Of a stretch of DNA of 28,389 nucleotides, positions 6,567-15,411 are shown one piece after another. The stretch comes from Sphingobium sp. CCH11-B1 (GTDB lineage: Bacteria; Pseudomonadota; Alphaproteobacteria; Sphingomonadales; Sphingomonadaceae). A program made the position numbers and the translations under genes. Every line of letters begins with the position of its first letter. Position 1 is the first letter of the stretch. The notes under the pieces were generated by a model that was not told where the DNA came from, did not search any database, and was given only the letters and a program-made list of their open reading frames with translations. The stretch lies in assembly GCF_001556865.1 (NCBI RefSeq), contig NZ_LSJY01000115.1, positions 1 to 28,389 on the forward strand, written 5' to 3'.

Positions 6567-7424
6567 TCATTCCTCCAGCAGCGCGCGCATCTGCGGCGAT
6601 GCGGGCGCGCCCGTGCGCTCCTGTTCCCTGAGCGTCGCTCGCGCCATCGCGCGATAGGGTGGCAGCAGGTCGGGGCAATCCCGCGCCATCGCCGCCAGAT
6701 GATCGGCAATGGTCGCCCTATCCCCCCGCAACAACGGCCCCGACAGGCCGGCAATGCCCCGCTCCAGGCCGTTATCCAGCGCCGCACGCACCAGTGGCGC
6801 CATCAGCGCACCCGGTTCCGCCACTCCTGCCAGCGCCAGCGCCTCGCCCGCCCCGGCGATCAGCGTCACCAGATGGTTGGCCGCGTGGCACAAGGCCGCG
6901 TGGTACAGCGTGCGCTGCGCCTCGGCCACGGGCACCGCAACCCCGTCCAGCCCCGCCACGACCGCCAGCGCGATGTCCATCGCATCGTCCGCGCAGGTCA
7001 CGGCAAATCGCGCACCGGCCATGCGGGCGACCTCCCCCGCCGGATCGCCGGTAAAGGTCATCGCCGGATGGATCGCCGCCGTCAGCGCGCCGCGCTTTGC
7101 CAATGGCGACAGGATCGCCGCCCCGCTGCGTCCGCTCCCATGAAACGCGAAACAGCCGGGCCGCACATGCGCCGCCAGCGCCTCTGCCACCGCGCCGACC
7201 CCATCGTCCGACACCGCCAGCAATATCAGCCCGCATCGCTGCGCCAGCGCGTCCAGGCCGGGCGCGACCTCCACCCCGCCGAGCCGCGCCGCCGCTGCTT
7301 CCGCGCGGGCCGCATTCCGCCCCCACAGCATCGGCGGCCCAGCCGACATACGCGCAAGACCCAGCGCCATCGCCTGCGCCACCCGGCCCGATCCAATGAC
7401 GCCGACGCGCCGCTTTTCCGCCAT
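6567..7424 (-). CDS. Rossmann-like / DUF2520 domain protein
   Basis: 285 aa. An N-terminal NAD(P)-binding Rossmann fold starts at once (RRVGVIGSGRVAQAMALGLA, residues about 5-24). The C-terminal half is the helical DUF2520 domain, with HGSGRSGAAIL, AIHPAMTF (the conserved HP turn) and the YHAALCHAANHLVTL helix. The architecture resembles pyrroline-carboxylate and F420-type reductases, but no substrate is established for DUF2520 proteins, so a reductase role is inference. The ATG at 7424 places the glycine-rich loop at the N-terminus as expected; the frame to 7559 would overlap the divergent GST gene. The composition is very Ala-rich, like its neighbours. Confidence 0.85.
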   Translation of the reverse strand: MAEKRRVGVIGSGRVAQAMALGLARMSAGPPMLWGRNAARAEAAAARLGGVEVAPGLDALAQRCGLILLAVSDDGVGAVAEALAAHVRPGCFAFHGSGRSGAAILSPLAKRGALTAAIHPAMTFTGDPAGEVARMAGARFAVTCADDAMDIALAVVAGLDGVAVPVAEAQRTLYHAALCHAANHLVTLIAGAGEALALAGVAEPGALMAPLVRAALDNGLERGIAGLSGPLLRGDRATIADHLAAMARDCPDLLPPYRAMARATLREQERTGAPASPQMRALLEE

Positions 7425-7533
7425 GCTGCTCACGCGCGCGGGTCTAGCGGACAAGGGCCTTTTCCGCCAGCCGCGCCTGTTTTGCGCCTTCGCTCTCGAC
7501 TTGTGCCGCGCGCCCCGTCTAAGCTGCGGCCCC

Positions 7534-8208
7534 ATGATGAAGCTCTTTATCGGCAACAAGGCCTATTCCAGCTGGTCGCTGCGCGGCTGGCTTGCGTGCA
7601 AGCTCTCGGGCCTTCCCTTCGAGGAGGTTGTCGTCCCCCTGTATGACGAGGCGTGGGAGAAGCGGCGCGAGGGCGACGAATTCGCACCGTCTTCCGGCAA
7701 GGTGCCGATCCTGTGGGACGGCGACGATATAGTCGTGTGGGACAGCCTGGCGATCGTCGAATATCTGAATGAAAAGACGGACGGCGACCGATTCTGGCCG
7801 GTCGATCCAGCGGCGCGCGCCATGGCCCGCTCGATGGCGGCGGAAATGCATTCCAGCTTCGCCGCGCTGCGCCGCGAGCACAGCATGAATATCCGCCGCA
7901 TCTACGACGCCGTCCCCCCTTCGCCGGCGGTGGCGCAGGATCTGGCGCGCCTGATGCAGCTTTGGGCGCAGGCCCGCGCCCGCCACGGCGGCGACGGCGA
8001 ATTTCTGTTCGGCCAGTTCGGCGCGGCCGACGTGATGTTCGCGCCGGTCGTCACCCGCCTCATCACTTACCAGTTGCCCGTCGCCCGCTTTGCGGAGGCC
8101 TATATGCGCGCAATCATCGCCCATCCCTGGATGCAAGAATGGATCGGCGGGGCGCAGGCGGAGGATTGGGTGATCGACCGGTTCGAAATGCCGCAACAGA
8201 CCGCGTGA
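7534..8208 (+). CDS. Glutathione S-transferase family protein
   Basis: 224 aa, the usual two-domain cytosolic GST size. The thioredoxin-like N-terminal domain (about 1-80) opens with KLFIGNKAYSSWSLRGWL; the paired serines take the place of the catalytic Tyr/Ser/Cys. It then shows the cis-Pro turn KVPIL and the glutathione-binding DSLAIVEYL segment. The C-terminal helical domain follows (about 90-215). The substrate is unknown. Two consecutive ATG codons at 7534 and 7537 are both possible; neither has a strong Shine-Dalgarno, and the frame upstream has no family resemblance. It is divergent from the DUF2520 gene and followed, with one base between, by the next hypothetical gene. Confidence 0.9.
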   Translation: MMKLFIGNKAYSSWSLRGWLACKLSGLPFEEVVVPLYDEAWEKRREGDEFAPSSGKVPILWDGDDIVVWDSLAIVEYLNEKTDGDRFWPVDPAARAMARSMAAEMHSSFAALRREHSMNIRRIYDAVPPSPAVAQDLARLMQLWAQARARHGGDGEFLFGQFGAADVMFAPVVTRLITYQLPVARFAEAYMRAIIAHPWMQEWIGGAQAEDWVIDRFEMPQQTA

Positions 8209-8209
8209 C

Positions 8210-8854
8210 ATGAGCGATCCCGCACCCGAGACCAAGGAAAGCCAGGCCGCGGAGGCCGCCGCCATCCGCCGCCGCTGGATCAGCCTGGGCGAAGGAGTCG
8301 CGGTGCTGGCGGTGCTGATCTCCGCCCTCACCCTCTATCTCAACTGGGCCGACAAGCGCGAGGAGCGCACGGAAAAGGCAGCGGAAAGCAGCAAGGCTTC
8401 CGCCCGCGCGTCCGCCATCGTCCTGCGCGCCGCATCGGTGAAGGACGACCGCATCGCCATCGCGCCGGGCGATCCGGCGCACATCATCCAGAGCCAGACC
8501 CTTATCTTCCCTTCTGCCCTCGGCTTGGCCCCTGTGGACACCAGCGGCGACGCGCGGATAGAGGCGGAGTGGTTCGAGGGCGCTCTCAAGAAGGCGCGCG
8601 ACCGGGCGAAGCTGCCTGACGAGAGTGTCGGCGACGAGAAGCTGCCGGTCGCCATTACCACGCGCTTCACCGCCGGCGGCGATATGCATGAAAGCGTCGC
8701 CCTTTACGACATCGGCTATGGCATAGCGGGTGGGTGGATTGCCGGGCACCGCCTGTCGCTGCGCGGCCTGTCTCGGGTGGATGCACTTCGTCCCGATGTC
8801 GCCAAAGCGGCGGTCGATGCTCGCTGGGCGCGGCTTACGGCGAAACGGCCCTAG
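8210..8854 (+). CDS. Single-helix membrane-anchored hypothetical protein
   Basis: 214 aa, not recognised. A charged cytosolic N-terminus (about 25 residues) is followed by one hydrophobic helix (about 26-46, GEGVAVLAVLISALTLYLNW). A Lys/Glu/Ala-rich helical stretch and a globular domain of roughly 130 residues follow, presumably outside the inner membrane. There is no lipobox or cleavable signal. The ATG follows the GST stop by a single base (TGACATG), so the two are very likely cotranscribed and translationally coupled. Confidence 0.75.
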   Translation: MSDPAPETKESQAAEAAAIRRRWISLGEGVAVLAVLISALTLYLNWADKREERTEKAAESSKASARASAIVLRAASVKDDRIAIAPGDPAHIIQSQTLIFPSALGLAPVDTSGDARIEAEWFEGALKKARDRAKLPDESVGDEKLPVAITTRFTAGGDMHESVALYDIGYGIAGGWIAGHRLSLRGLSRVDALRPDVAKAAVDARWARLTAKRP

Positions 8855-8921
8855 TCCTGCTTCTCGCCCTGAAACCTAAAAGCGCCTTGTCTGCAGCCTT
8901 GTGTCGGGGAAGGAGGCGAAG

Positions 8922-9773
8922 ATGAGCATGCTCGGATCGATCGACCTCTTCCACGCCATCGCCGGCTTGCTCGTGGGGACGCTCGTCGGCCTGACCGGGG
9001 TGGGCGGCGGATCGCTGATGACGCCGCTGCTTGTCCTTTTCTTCGGCTTTTCCGCCAAAACGGCGGTTGGCACCGACCTGCTCTTCGCCGCCATTACCAA
9101 GATCGCGGGATCGGCCGTCCATGGATCGCGTGAGACGGTGGACTGGCGCATCGTGCGGCGCATGGCGATGGGCAGTGTGCCGGCCGCCATCCTTGCCCTC
9201 ATCCTGCTCGGTCGTGTGGGGGAAATCGGCCAGTCTGCCGAAAAGATCATCCTCCTCTCGCTCGCCAGCCTGCTGGCGCTGACGGCGGTGGGGGTGGCGG
9301 GAAGGAAATGGCTCTTCAACCATCGCCGCGCGCTCGACATACCCAAATCGCAAAGCGCCATCATCGCCAGCACCGTGACGCTGGGCGCGCTGATCGGCGC
9401 GGCGGTCTCCGTTTCCTCCGTGGGCGCGGGCGCGATCGGCGTTACCGTGCTGCTGGTTCTCTATCCCCGGCTCCAGGTGTCGCGCATCGTGGGATCGGAC
9501 ATCGCCCATGCCGTGCCGCTGGCACTGATCGCAGGAACCGGCCACTGGTTGATGGGCGATGTCAACGGAACATTGCTGACCAACCTGCTGATCGGATCGA
9601 TCCCCGGCGTGATCGTCGGAAGCTACCTGTCCTCCCACGCGCCCGACCGGATGCTCCAGCCGTTGCTGGCGGCGGTGCTCGCCGTCTCGTCCTGGCAATT
9701 GTTCGTGAAGGCGCGCGCCATGCCGGACGCGCCCGCCATCCACGCCGCCGCGCCGCTGGCCATCCGCCGCTGA
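8922..9773 (+). CDS. TauE/SafE (TSUP) family membrane permease
   Basis: 283 aa with about eight hydrophobic helices. The family signature lies in each half: LVGLTGVGGGSLMTPLLVLFF near the N-terminus, and after the central basic loop IGAAVSVSSVGAGAIGVTVL. Members export or import small organic sulfur compounds or sulfite-like anions across the inner membrane; the substrate here is not predictable. The ATG at 8922 has a perfect AGGAGG at 8911-8916, five bases away, which rules out the GTG at 8901. A bidirectional terminator separates it from the convergent ndk. Confidence 0.9.
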   Translation: MSMLGSIDLFHAIAGLLVGTLVGLTGVGGGSLMTPLLVLFFGFSAKTAVGTDLLFAAITKIAGSAVHGSRETVDWRIVRRMAMGSVPAAILALILLGRVGEIGQSAEKIILLSLASLLALTAVGVAGRKWLFNHRRALDIPKSQSAIIASTVTLGALIGAAVSVSSVGAGAIGVTVLLVLYPRLQVSRIVGSDIAHAVPLALIAGTGHWLMGDVNGTLLTNLLIGSIPGVIVGSYLSSHAPDRMLQPLLAAVLAVSSWQLFVKARAMPDAPAIHAAAPLAIRR

Positions 9774-9775
9774 CA

Positions 9776-9820
9776 AGAAAGAGCCCGGCGCTCCACAGGG
9801 GAAGCGCCGGGCCATTCTTT
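9776..9820. terminator. Bidirectional terminator between the TauE/SafE gene and ndk
   Basis: GCCCGGCGCT (9783-9792) and AGCGCCGGGC (9803-9812) form a 10-bp GC stem with a 10-nt loop. Upstream AAGAAAGA and downstream TTCTTT give U-rich tails on both strands, serving both converging genes. Confidence 0.85.
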
Positions 9821-9837
9821 GTGCCGGTTGCAGGTTT

Positions 9838-10260
9838 TCAGCCGACGATTTCTTCCGGCTTGAAGAAATAGGCGATCTCGGTCGCGGCATTTTCCTCGCT
9901 GTCCGACCCATGGACCGAATTGGCCTCGATCGATTCGGCCAGTTCCTTGCGGATCGTGCCGGCGTCGGCATTGGCGGGATTGGTCGCGCCCATGACGTCG
10001 CGGTTGCGCTTCACGGCGTCCTCGCCTTCCAGCACCTGCACGACCACCGGGCCGGAGATCATGAAGGCGACGAGGTCAGCGAAGAAGGGGCGATCCTTGT
10101 GCACGGCATAGAAGCCCTCGGCCTGCTCGCGGCTCATGCGGATGCGCTTGGACGCGACGACGCGCAGGCCCGCTTCCTCCAGCATCTTGGTGACCGCGCC
10201 GGTCAGGTTGCGACGGGTGGCGTCGGGCTTGATGATCGAAAAGGTGCGCGTGACGGCCAT
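9838..10260 (-). CDS. ndk: Nucleoside diphosphate kinase
   Basis: 140 aa, full length. It moves the gamma phosphate from ATP to other (d)NDPs through a phospho-histidine. Visible: TFSIIKPDA at the N-terminus, the nucleotide-site residues in [14 protein letters not shown] (85-98), and the catalytic His117 in NSVHGSD. The ATG at 10260 gives the standard N-terminus [13 protein letters not shown]; the longer frame to 10341 adds unrelated residues. It is transcribed towards the TauE/SafE gene, ending at the shared terminator. Confidence 0.97.
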   Translation of the reverse strand: MAVTRTFSIIKPDATRRNLTGAVTKMLEEAGLRVVASKRIRMSREQAEGFYAVHKDRPFFADLVAFMISGPVVVQVLEGEDAVKRNRDVMGATNPANADAGTIRKELAESIEANSVHGSDSEENAATEIAYFFKPEEIVG

Positions 10261-10453
10261 GGCCCTCGATACTCCGGATTGTTGGAAAGAAAGTCGCGCG
10301 CCCTTTAGACGCGGCACGGCCATGCCGCAAGGGGGTGCCAAGAGCGCGGCTGCGCTGGGCTGACCAACGGGCGGGATGGGTGGTTAGCGGACTGTCAGCT
10401 TCCGGACGATATGAAATAATAGCGGACAGCCGGGAAACGGCTATTGATAAGCT

Positions 10454-10915
10454 ATGATCAATCCATTGGAAGCCATCACCGATCTGCTAGTCAAAGATCA
10501 AGGAGTGCGCCGCGCAAAACTGCTGCCGACAGCCCGCCTCTGGCATGATCTAGGCGTTGACGGGGACGATGCCTCAGACCTTTTTCAGCGATTGCACGAG
10601 CAATATGGCACGGACTTCTCAAAGCTAAATCAGCAATGGGATATATTCTTCAATCGGGAAGGAGCCTCTCCGCGCGACATTTTGCTTACGATGCTTTTGC
10701 TGATCTCTTCGACCGCGCTCACGCTCTGCATCGCCATGCCGCTCAAACTCAGCACTGGGTTTGCTGGTGCAATTGGAGTGGTTGTCTTCTTCGCTATAAG
10801 GATCGCGTTGGGCTATCTGCTGCCGGGAAGGCCAAAGCGTCCAGTTACGATTGAAGGTTTAGTAGAGGTGGTTCAAGCAGGCGCGTGGCCGGACGACCCC
10901 GTAAACGTCCGCTAA
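10454..10915 (+). CDS. DUF1493-type acyl-carrier-like protein with membrane helices
   Basis: 153 aa. Residues about 20-70 resemble DUF1493 (LLPTARLWHDLGVDGDDASDLFQRLHEQYG), a family with a carrier-protein-like helical fold. The GDDA turn has Asp where true acyl carrier proteins have the phosphopantetheine Ser, so ordinary acyl loading is not expected. Two hydrophobic helices follow (about 76-95 and 100-122), then a short cytosolic tail. The base composition is visibly less GC-rich than ndk and holC on either side, and rarer codons (cta, tta, ata) occur, suggesting later acquisition. No clear Shine-Dalgarno precedes the ATG. The function is unknown. Confidence 0.75.
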   Translation: MINPLEAITDLLVKDQGVRRAKLLPTARLWHDLGVDGDDASDLFQRLHEQYGTDFSKLNQQWDIFFNREGASPRDILLTMLLLISSTALTLCIAMPLKLSTGFAGAIGVVVFFAIRIALGYLLPGRPKRPVTIEGLVEVVQAGAWPDDPVNVR

Positions 10916-10970
10916 GAAGCAGCAGGCACAGCCCTTTCGACGGCAACAATTGGTCGCCAGCAGACAAACC

Positions 10971-11408
10971 CTAAGGCCCCTGCACCCACTTCCGTCCCTC
11001 CTGCCTCCAGAAGCGCGGCTCCACCCCATCCGCCTTGCTCAGCGTGCGCCAGTTCGTGCGCGCTTTCTCGATCGTGTCGGCGTCGAAAAAGTAGAAGGCG
11101 CGCTCGAAGCCCAGCGCCTCGTCGCGCCAGACGCCGTCGGCAAGCGCCACATGCCGCGCCCCGTTCGCCGCCGCGCAGCTTTCGCTCAACAGGATCGGCT
11201 GGTGAGTCTCGCCGCCCTCCCCCGCGCGGCCATGCGCCAGGAAGCTCTCGGCCGGCCCGGCCCACAGCCCCTCGGAAATGCGCGCCAGCCGATCGGGCTC
11301 GCCCGCCACCACCAGCAGCCGCGCGCCCAGCCCCAGGATGCGGCCCGCAATGACGGGCAGCACCTGTTCCACAGGATCGCGGCTCAACTGGTAGAAATCG
11401 ACCTGCAT
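10971..11408 (-). CDS. holC: DNA polymerase III chi subunit
   Basis: 145 aa, the normal length. HolC joins the clamp loader to single-strand-binding protein. The start MQVDFYQLSR and the core RLLVVAGEPDRLARISEGLW ... ILLSE are typical of alphaproteobacterial HolC. The ATG at 11408 shares one base with the pepA stop (TGATG), so translation is coupled to pepA. The pepA-holC pairing is a common gene order that supports the assignment. The gene converges on the DUF1493 gene with 55 bp between stops. Confidence 0.9.
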   Translation of the reverse strand: MQVDFYQLSRDPVEQVLPVIAGRILGLGARLLVVAGEPDRLARISEGLWAGPAESFLAHGRAGEGGETHQPILLSESCAAANGARHVALADGVWRDEALGFERAFYFFDADTIEKARTNWRTLSKADGVEPRFWRQEGRKWVQGP

Positions 11409-12853
11409 CAGCGTTCGAAGCGATCCGCGACATAGCGGTCGATCAGGCGCACGCCATATCCGGTCGCGCCCTTGTCCCAGGTGCCGCCCGGCTTGTCCGC
11501 CCAAACCATGCCGGCGATGTCGAGATGCGCCCATTTGACGCCATCCTCGATGAAACGCTTCAGGAACTGCGCCGCCGTGATCGACCCGGCATAGCGCGGG
11601 CCGATATTCTTCATGTCGGCGATCGGGCTGTCGATCAGCTTGTCATAGGCGGGCGACAGCGGGAAACGCCACAGCGGATCGCCCACCGCCTGCCCCGCCG
11701 CGATCAGGTCTTGCGCCAGGCCATCGTCGTTGGAGAAGATGCCCGCATATTCATTGCCCAGCGACACGATCATCGCGCCGGTCAGCGTGGCGAGATCGAC
11801 AATCACTTGCGGGTTATAGGTCCGCTGCGCCCAGGTCAGCGCATCGCACAGCACCAGCCGCCCTTCCGCGTCGGTGTTCAGCACCTCGATGGTCTGGCCC
11901 GACATGGATGTCACGATGTCGCCGGGGCGTTGCGCGTTGCCGTCGGGCATATTTTCGACCAGGCCGCAAATGCCGACGACCCGCGCCTTCGCCTTGCGCC
12001 CCGCCAGCGCCTTCATCGCGCCTGCGACCGCGCCTGCGCCGCCCATGTCCCACTTCATGTCCTCCATGCCGGCGGCCGGCTTGATGGAGATGCCGCCGGT
12101 GTCGAAGGTCACGCCCTTGCCGACGAAGACGACCGGCTTTTCGACAGCGCCCCCGGTGCCGTCCCATTCCATCGCCAGCAGCCGCGCCTCGCGCACGCTG
12201 CCCTGCGCCACGCCCAGCAGCGATCCCATGCCCAGCTCTTCCATCGCCGCCTTGTCCAGCACGGTGATCTTGACGCCCAGTTCAGCGAGGTGCCGGCACC
12301 GCTCCACGAAACTTTCGGGATAGAGGATGTTCGCCGGTTCCGACACCAGTTCGCGGGTGAAGGCAACGCCTTCCGCGATCGCGGCCTGCGCCTGCCATGC
12401 GCCCTCGGCACCCTCTCCAACCAGCGTCAGCGTCTTGAGCGTTGGCTTCGCCTTTTCGCTCTGGCGCGTGCGGTAGGTGTCGATGCGCCAACCGCGCAGC
12501 CGCGCGCCGAAGGCCAGCGCCGCCGCCACGTCGCTGCTCGCGCCGCCGACGAACTCGACCGCCGCATGGGTCGCGCCGCTTGTCGCCAGCTTCGCCGTCA
12601 GCGCCGCGCCGGCCTTCTCCGCGTCCTGCACGCTGCCGCCGCCGATGCCCAGCAGCAGCACGCGCAACGTCCGATCGCCCTCGGCAACGAAGCTCTCGAA
12701 GCTCGTCCCCGCCTCGCCCGTGAAGCGCGACGCAGCCGCGCCCGCCGCCAGCGTGGCGGCTGCGCCGATCGGCAGCGCGTCGAAACCGCCCTTCTGCACG
12801 GCAAGGACCAGCGTGTCTGCGTCGGGGCGGGTCGGGCTGAACTGAATATCCAT
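11408..12853 (-). CDS. pepA: Leucyl (cytosol) aminopeptidase, M17 family
   Basis: 481 aa, the standard size. This cytosolic hexameric enzyme uses two metal ions to remove N-terminal amino acids. An N-terminal macrodomain-like part (about 1-150) precedes the catalytic domain. Expected active-site residues are present: GKGVTFDTGG (245-254, with Lys246 and Asp251), Lys258, Asp269 in MKWDMGG, and the family signature NTDAEGRL (326-333, with Asp328, Glu330 and Arg332). The ATG at 12853 gives MDIQFSP; the frame open much further upstream is antisense to lptD. It is divergent from lptD across about 160 bp and overlaps holC by one base. Confidence 0.97.
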   Translation of the reverse strand: MDIQFSPTRPDADTLVLAVQKGGFDALPIGAAATLAAGAAASRFTGEAGTSFESFVAEGDRTLRVLLLGIGGGSVQDAEKAGAALTAKLATSGATHAAVEFVGGASSDVAAALAFGARLRGWRIDTYRTRQSEKAKPTLKTLTLVGEGAEGAWQAQAAIAEGVAFTRELVSEPANILYPESFVERCRHLAELGVKITVLDKAAMEELGMGSLLGVAQGSVREARLLAMEWDGTGGAVEKPVVFVGKGVTFDTGGISIKPAAGMEDMKWDMGGAGAVAGAMKALAGRKAKARVVGICGLVENMPDGNAQRPGDIVTSMSGQTIEVLNTDAEGRLVLCDALTWAQRTYNPQVIVDLATLTGAMIVSLGNEYAGIFSNDDGLAQDLIAAGQAVGDPLWRFPLSPAYDKLIDSPIADMKNIGPRYAGSITAAQFLKRFIEDGVKWAHLDIAGMVWADKPGGTWDKGATGYGVRLIDRYVADRFER

Positions 12854-13015
12854 CGGGGCTCTTTTTCCTCTTGTCGGGCGATCGGCGGAAACCGCCTTGC
12901 TGTCTGCCAGATAGTGCGCTTTCGCAGGGAGGCAAAGCCGTTCGACCGATTTTGCTGCCCGTGCCAGTGCGGCAATGATTGCGGACGGGCCGGCTCTGCG
13001 ATAGGCGAAGGCCAG

Positions 13016-15325
13016 ATGCGCCCGTCGATAAGGCTCAACCGTTTGTCCCACGTTCCCTTTCCCCGATGCTTTTGCCCGTCCGCCCGCGCGGCGCTGCTGG
13101 GCGGCATCGCACTGCTCGCGATCCCGCAGGCGTTCGCGCAGGAAGCGCCCGAACCCCGCCTCAACGAGCCGCAGGCGCCCGTCAGCGCGCCCGATGCGCC
13201 CGCCCCGGCGAGCGACGACCAGATCGGCTTCGCCGCCGATACCCTGGAATATGACAGCAATACGGAGGTCGTGACCGCCAGCGGCCATGTCCAGCTGGTG
13301 CGCGAGGGCAACCGCCTGCGCGCAGACCGGGTGGTGTGGAACCGCACCAGCGGCAAGGTGGAGGCGCAAGGCAATGTCTCGGTCACCGACCCGGAAGGCA
13401 ACACCGCCTATGGCGACCGCTTCGACGTCACCGACACGCTGAAGGACGGCGCGGTCGACAATATGCTGCTGGTGCTTCAGACCGGCGGGCGGCTGGCGGC
13501 GGTGAAGGGCGAGCGGGCGAACGGCGTCTATACGCTGCACCGCGCCGCCTATACCGGCTGCTCGGTGGAGGATGGCGACGGTTGCCCCAAGGAGCCGACC
13601 TGGCAGATCAACGCCGTCAAGGTCGTGTACGATCCCACGCGCGAGCGCGTGAGCTACACCAACGCCAATGTCGAACTGTTCGGCCTGCCGCTCATTCCGC
13701 TGCCGGGCCTGTCCCACCCGGTCGGCGACGAAGGCGGCAGCGGCCTCATGGTCCCCAATCTGCGCTACGACCGCAACAACGGGTTCGAAGTGGCGCTGCC
13801 CTATTATTTCAAGCTCGCGCCGAACCGCGACCTGACGATCACGCCGCACGTCTATTCCGACGCGCTGCCGATGCTGGAAACCAACTACCGGCATCTGTGG
13901 GATCGCGGCGCCTATCAGGTGACGGGCTATGTCACCTACGGCCGGCGCGTCGGGACGGGGGAAATCGACCCCACCCTGCCCGCCAATTCGCAGAAGGACG
14001 TGCGCGGCTATCTGGAAACCAGCGGCGCGATGCAGCTGACGCCGGAATGGAGCGTCGACGGATCGGTCCGCGTGGCCACCGACCGCACCTTCCTGCGCCG
14101 CTACGACGTCAGCCGGGACGACCGGCTGCGCTCGACCATCGGCGCGCAACGGATCGGCGACAACAGCTATTTCTCGCTGCGCGGCTGGGCGGTGCAGACG
14201 TTGCGCCAGGGCGATTCGCAGGGGCAGCAGCCAATCGCCCTTCCGGTGCTCGACTATCGTTACCGCATGACCGACCCGTTGCTGGGCGGCGTTCTCCAGT
14301 TTCAGGCGAACACCCTCGCGATCAGCCGCACCAGCGGGCAGGATACGCAGCGTGCCTTCGCCGGCGCGGAATGGAACCTGCGCACGCTGACGGGCCTTGG
14401 CCAGGAAGTGACCTTCACCGGCTATCTGCGCGGCGACCTCTATCACAGCAGCGACCGGCTGCTGAACCCGATACCCGCCTATGCCGGCGATGCAGGCTGG
14501 CAGACCCGCGGCATCGCGGCGGCGGCGATCGACATGCGCTGGCCCTTCATGGGCGAGGCGCTGGGCGGCGTGCAGCGCATCGCGCCCCGCGTCCAGATCG
14601 TGGCCGCGCCGCATCTTGCCAACCTGTCGCTCCCCAATGAGGATGCGCGCGCCGTCGACCTGGAGGACAGCAACCTCTTCGCGCTCAATCGCTTCGCTGG
14701 CTACGACCGGTTCGAGGACAGTTCCCGCGTCACCTATGGCCTTGAATATGGACTGGAAATCCCGAACGTCTCGATCCAGGCGAATATCGGCCAAAGCTAC
14801 CGGCTGGACCGCCGGCCAAGCATCCTGCCAGACGGTACGGGCCTGTCCGGTCGGCTGTCCGACATCGTCGGCCGCACCACCATCCGCTACAAGGATTTCG
14901 TGGCGCTCACCCACCGCTATCGCCTGGACAAGGACAGCCTGGCCGTCCGCCGCAACGAGATTGACGCGACGATCGGCAGCAAGTCGACCTATGTGATGGC
15001 GGGCTATCTGCGCCTCAACCGCAATGCGGTCGCGGGCGTGGAGGATTTGCAGGACCGGGAAGAGCTGCGCCTGGGCGGCCGGGTACAGTTCGCGCGCTTC
15101 TGGTCGGTCTTCGGCTCGACGGTGATCGACCTTACCGACGCGCGCGAAGATCCGATCAGCATGTCGGACGGCTATCAGCCGGTCCGCCACCGCCTCGGTG
15201 TCGCTTATGAAGACGATTGCCTGACGCTGGGGCTGACCTGGCGGCGCGACTATCAGGCTAATGGCGACGCGCGAAAGGGCAACAGCTTCCAGCTTCGTCT
15301 AGCTTTCCGCAATATTGGCATATAA
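13016..15325 (+). CDS. lptD: LPS-assembly outer membrane protein LptD
   Basis: 769 aa. LptD with LptE inserts lipopolysaccharide into the outer leaflet. A signal peptide (about 1-41, ending AFA-Q) is followed by the periplasmic OstA/beta-taco domain (about 55-200, FAADTLEYDSNTEVVTASGHVQL) and a large beta-barrel with alternating aromatic strands ending in LRLAFRNIGI. Cys residues occur at 182, 190 and 735; inter-domain disulfides are required in E. coli LptD, and these are candidates, though their number differs. The ATG at 13016 begins a basic n-region; the longer open frame upstream is antisense to pepA. It starts the run lptD-surA-pdxA-rsmA, which is conserved in many proteobacteria. Confidence 0.95.
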   Translation: MRPSIRLNRLSHVPFPRCFCPSARAALLGGIALLAIPQAFAQEAPEPRLNEPQAPVSAPDAPAPASDDQIGFAADTLEYDSNTEVVTASGHVQLVREGNRLRADRVVWNRTSGKVEAQGNVSVTDPEGNTAYGDRFDVTDTLKDGAVDNMLLVLQTGGRLAAVKGERANGVYTLHRAAYTGCSVEDGDGCPKEPTWQINAVKVVYDPTRERVSYTNANVELFGLPLIPLPGLSHPVGDEGGSGLMVPNLRYDRNNGFEVALPYYFKLAPNRDLTITPHVYSDALPMLETNYRHLWDRGAYQVTGYVTYGRRVGTGEIDPTLPANSQKDVRGYLETSGAMQLTPEWSVDGSVRVATDRTFLRRYDVSRDDRLRSTIGAQRIGDNSYFSLRGWAVQTLRQGDSQGQQPIALPVLDYRYRMTDPLLGGVLQFQANTLAISRTSGQDTQRAFAGAEWNLRTLTGLGQEVTFTGYLRGDLYHSSDRLLNPIPAYAGDAGWQTRGIAAAAIDMRWPFMGEALGGVQRIAPRVQIVAAPHLANLSLPNEDARAVDLEDSNLFALNRFAGYDRFEDSSRVTYGLEYGLEIPNVSIQANIGQSYRLDRRPSILPDGTGLSGRLSDIVGRTTIRYKDFVALTHRYRLDKDSLAVRRNEIDATIGSKSTYVMAGYLRLNRNAVAGVEDLQDREELRLGGRVQFARFWSVFGSTVIDLTDAREDPISMSDGYQPVRHRLGVAYEDDCLTLGLTWRRDYQANGDARKGNSFQLRLAFRNIGI

Positions 15326-15367
15326 GGAACAGGCTCCCGCGATCCTGTCAGGGCCGGTTAAGGCGCG

Positions 15368-15386
15368 ACGGAGCATCACGCTCCGT
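15368..15386 (+). other. Hairpin in the lptD-surA gap
   Basis: ACGGAGC-ATCAC-GCTCCGT forms a perfect 7-bp stem with a 5-nt loop, 25 bp before the surA ATG. No T run follows, so it is not a classical terminator; it may protect or pace the message. Confidence 0.45.
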
Positions 15387-15411
15387 ACCGTAGTGGAGAT
15401 TATTGCCGACG

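Noticed and set aside
11525..13015. Open frame continuing lptD upstream, antisense to pepA
   Set aside because: The LptD signal peptide begins at 13016; the upstream part has no homology-like features.
12854..15190. Open frame continuing pepA upstream, antisense to lptD
   Set aside because: The M17 family starts at MDIQFS; the rest is a mirror of the lptD codons.
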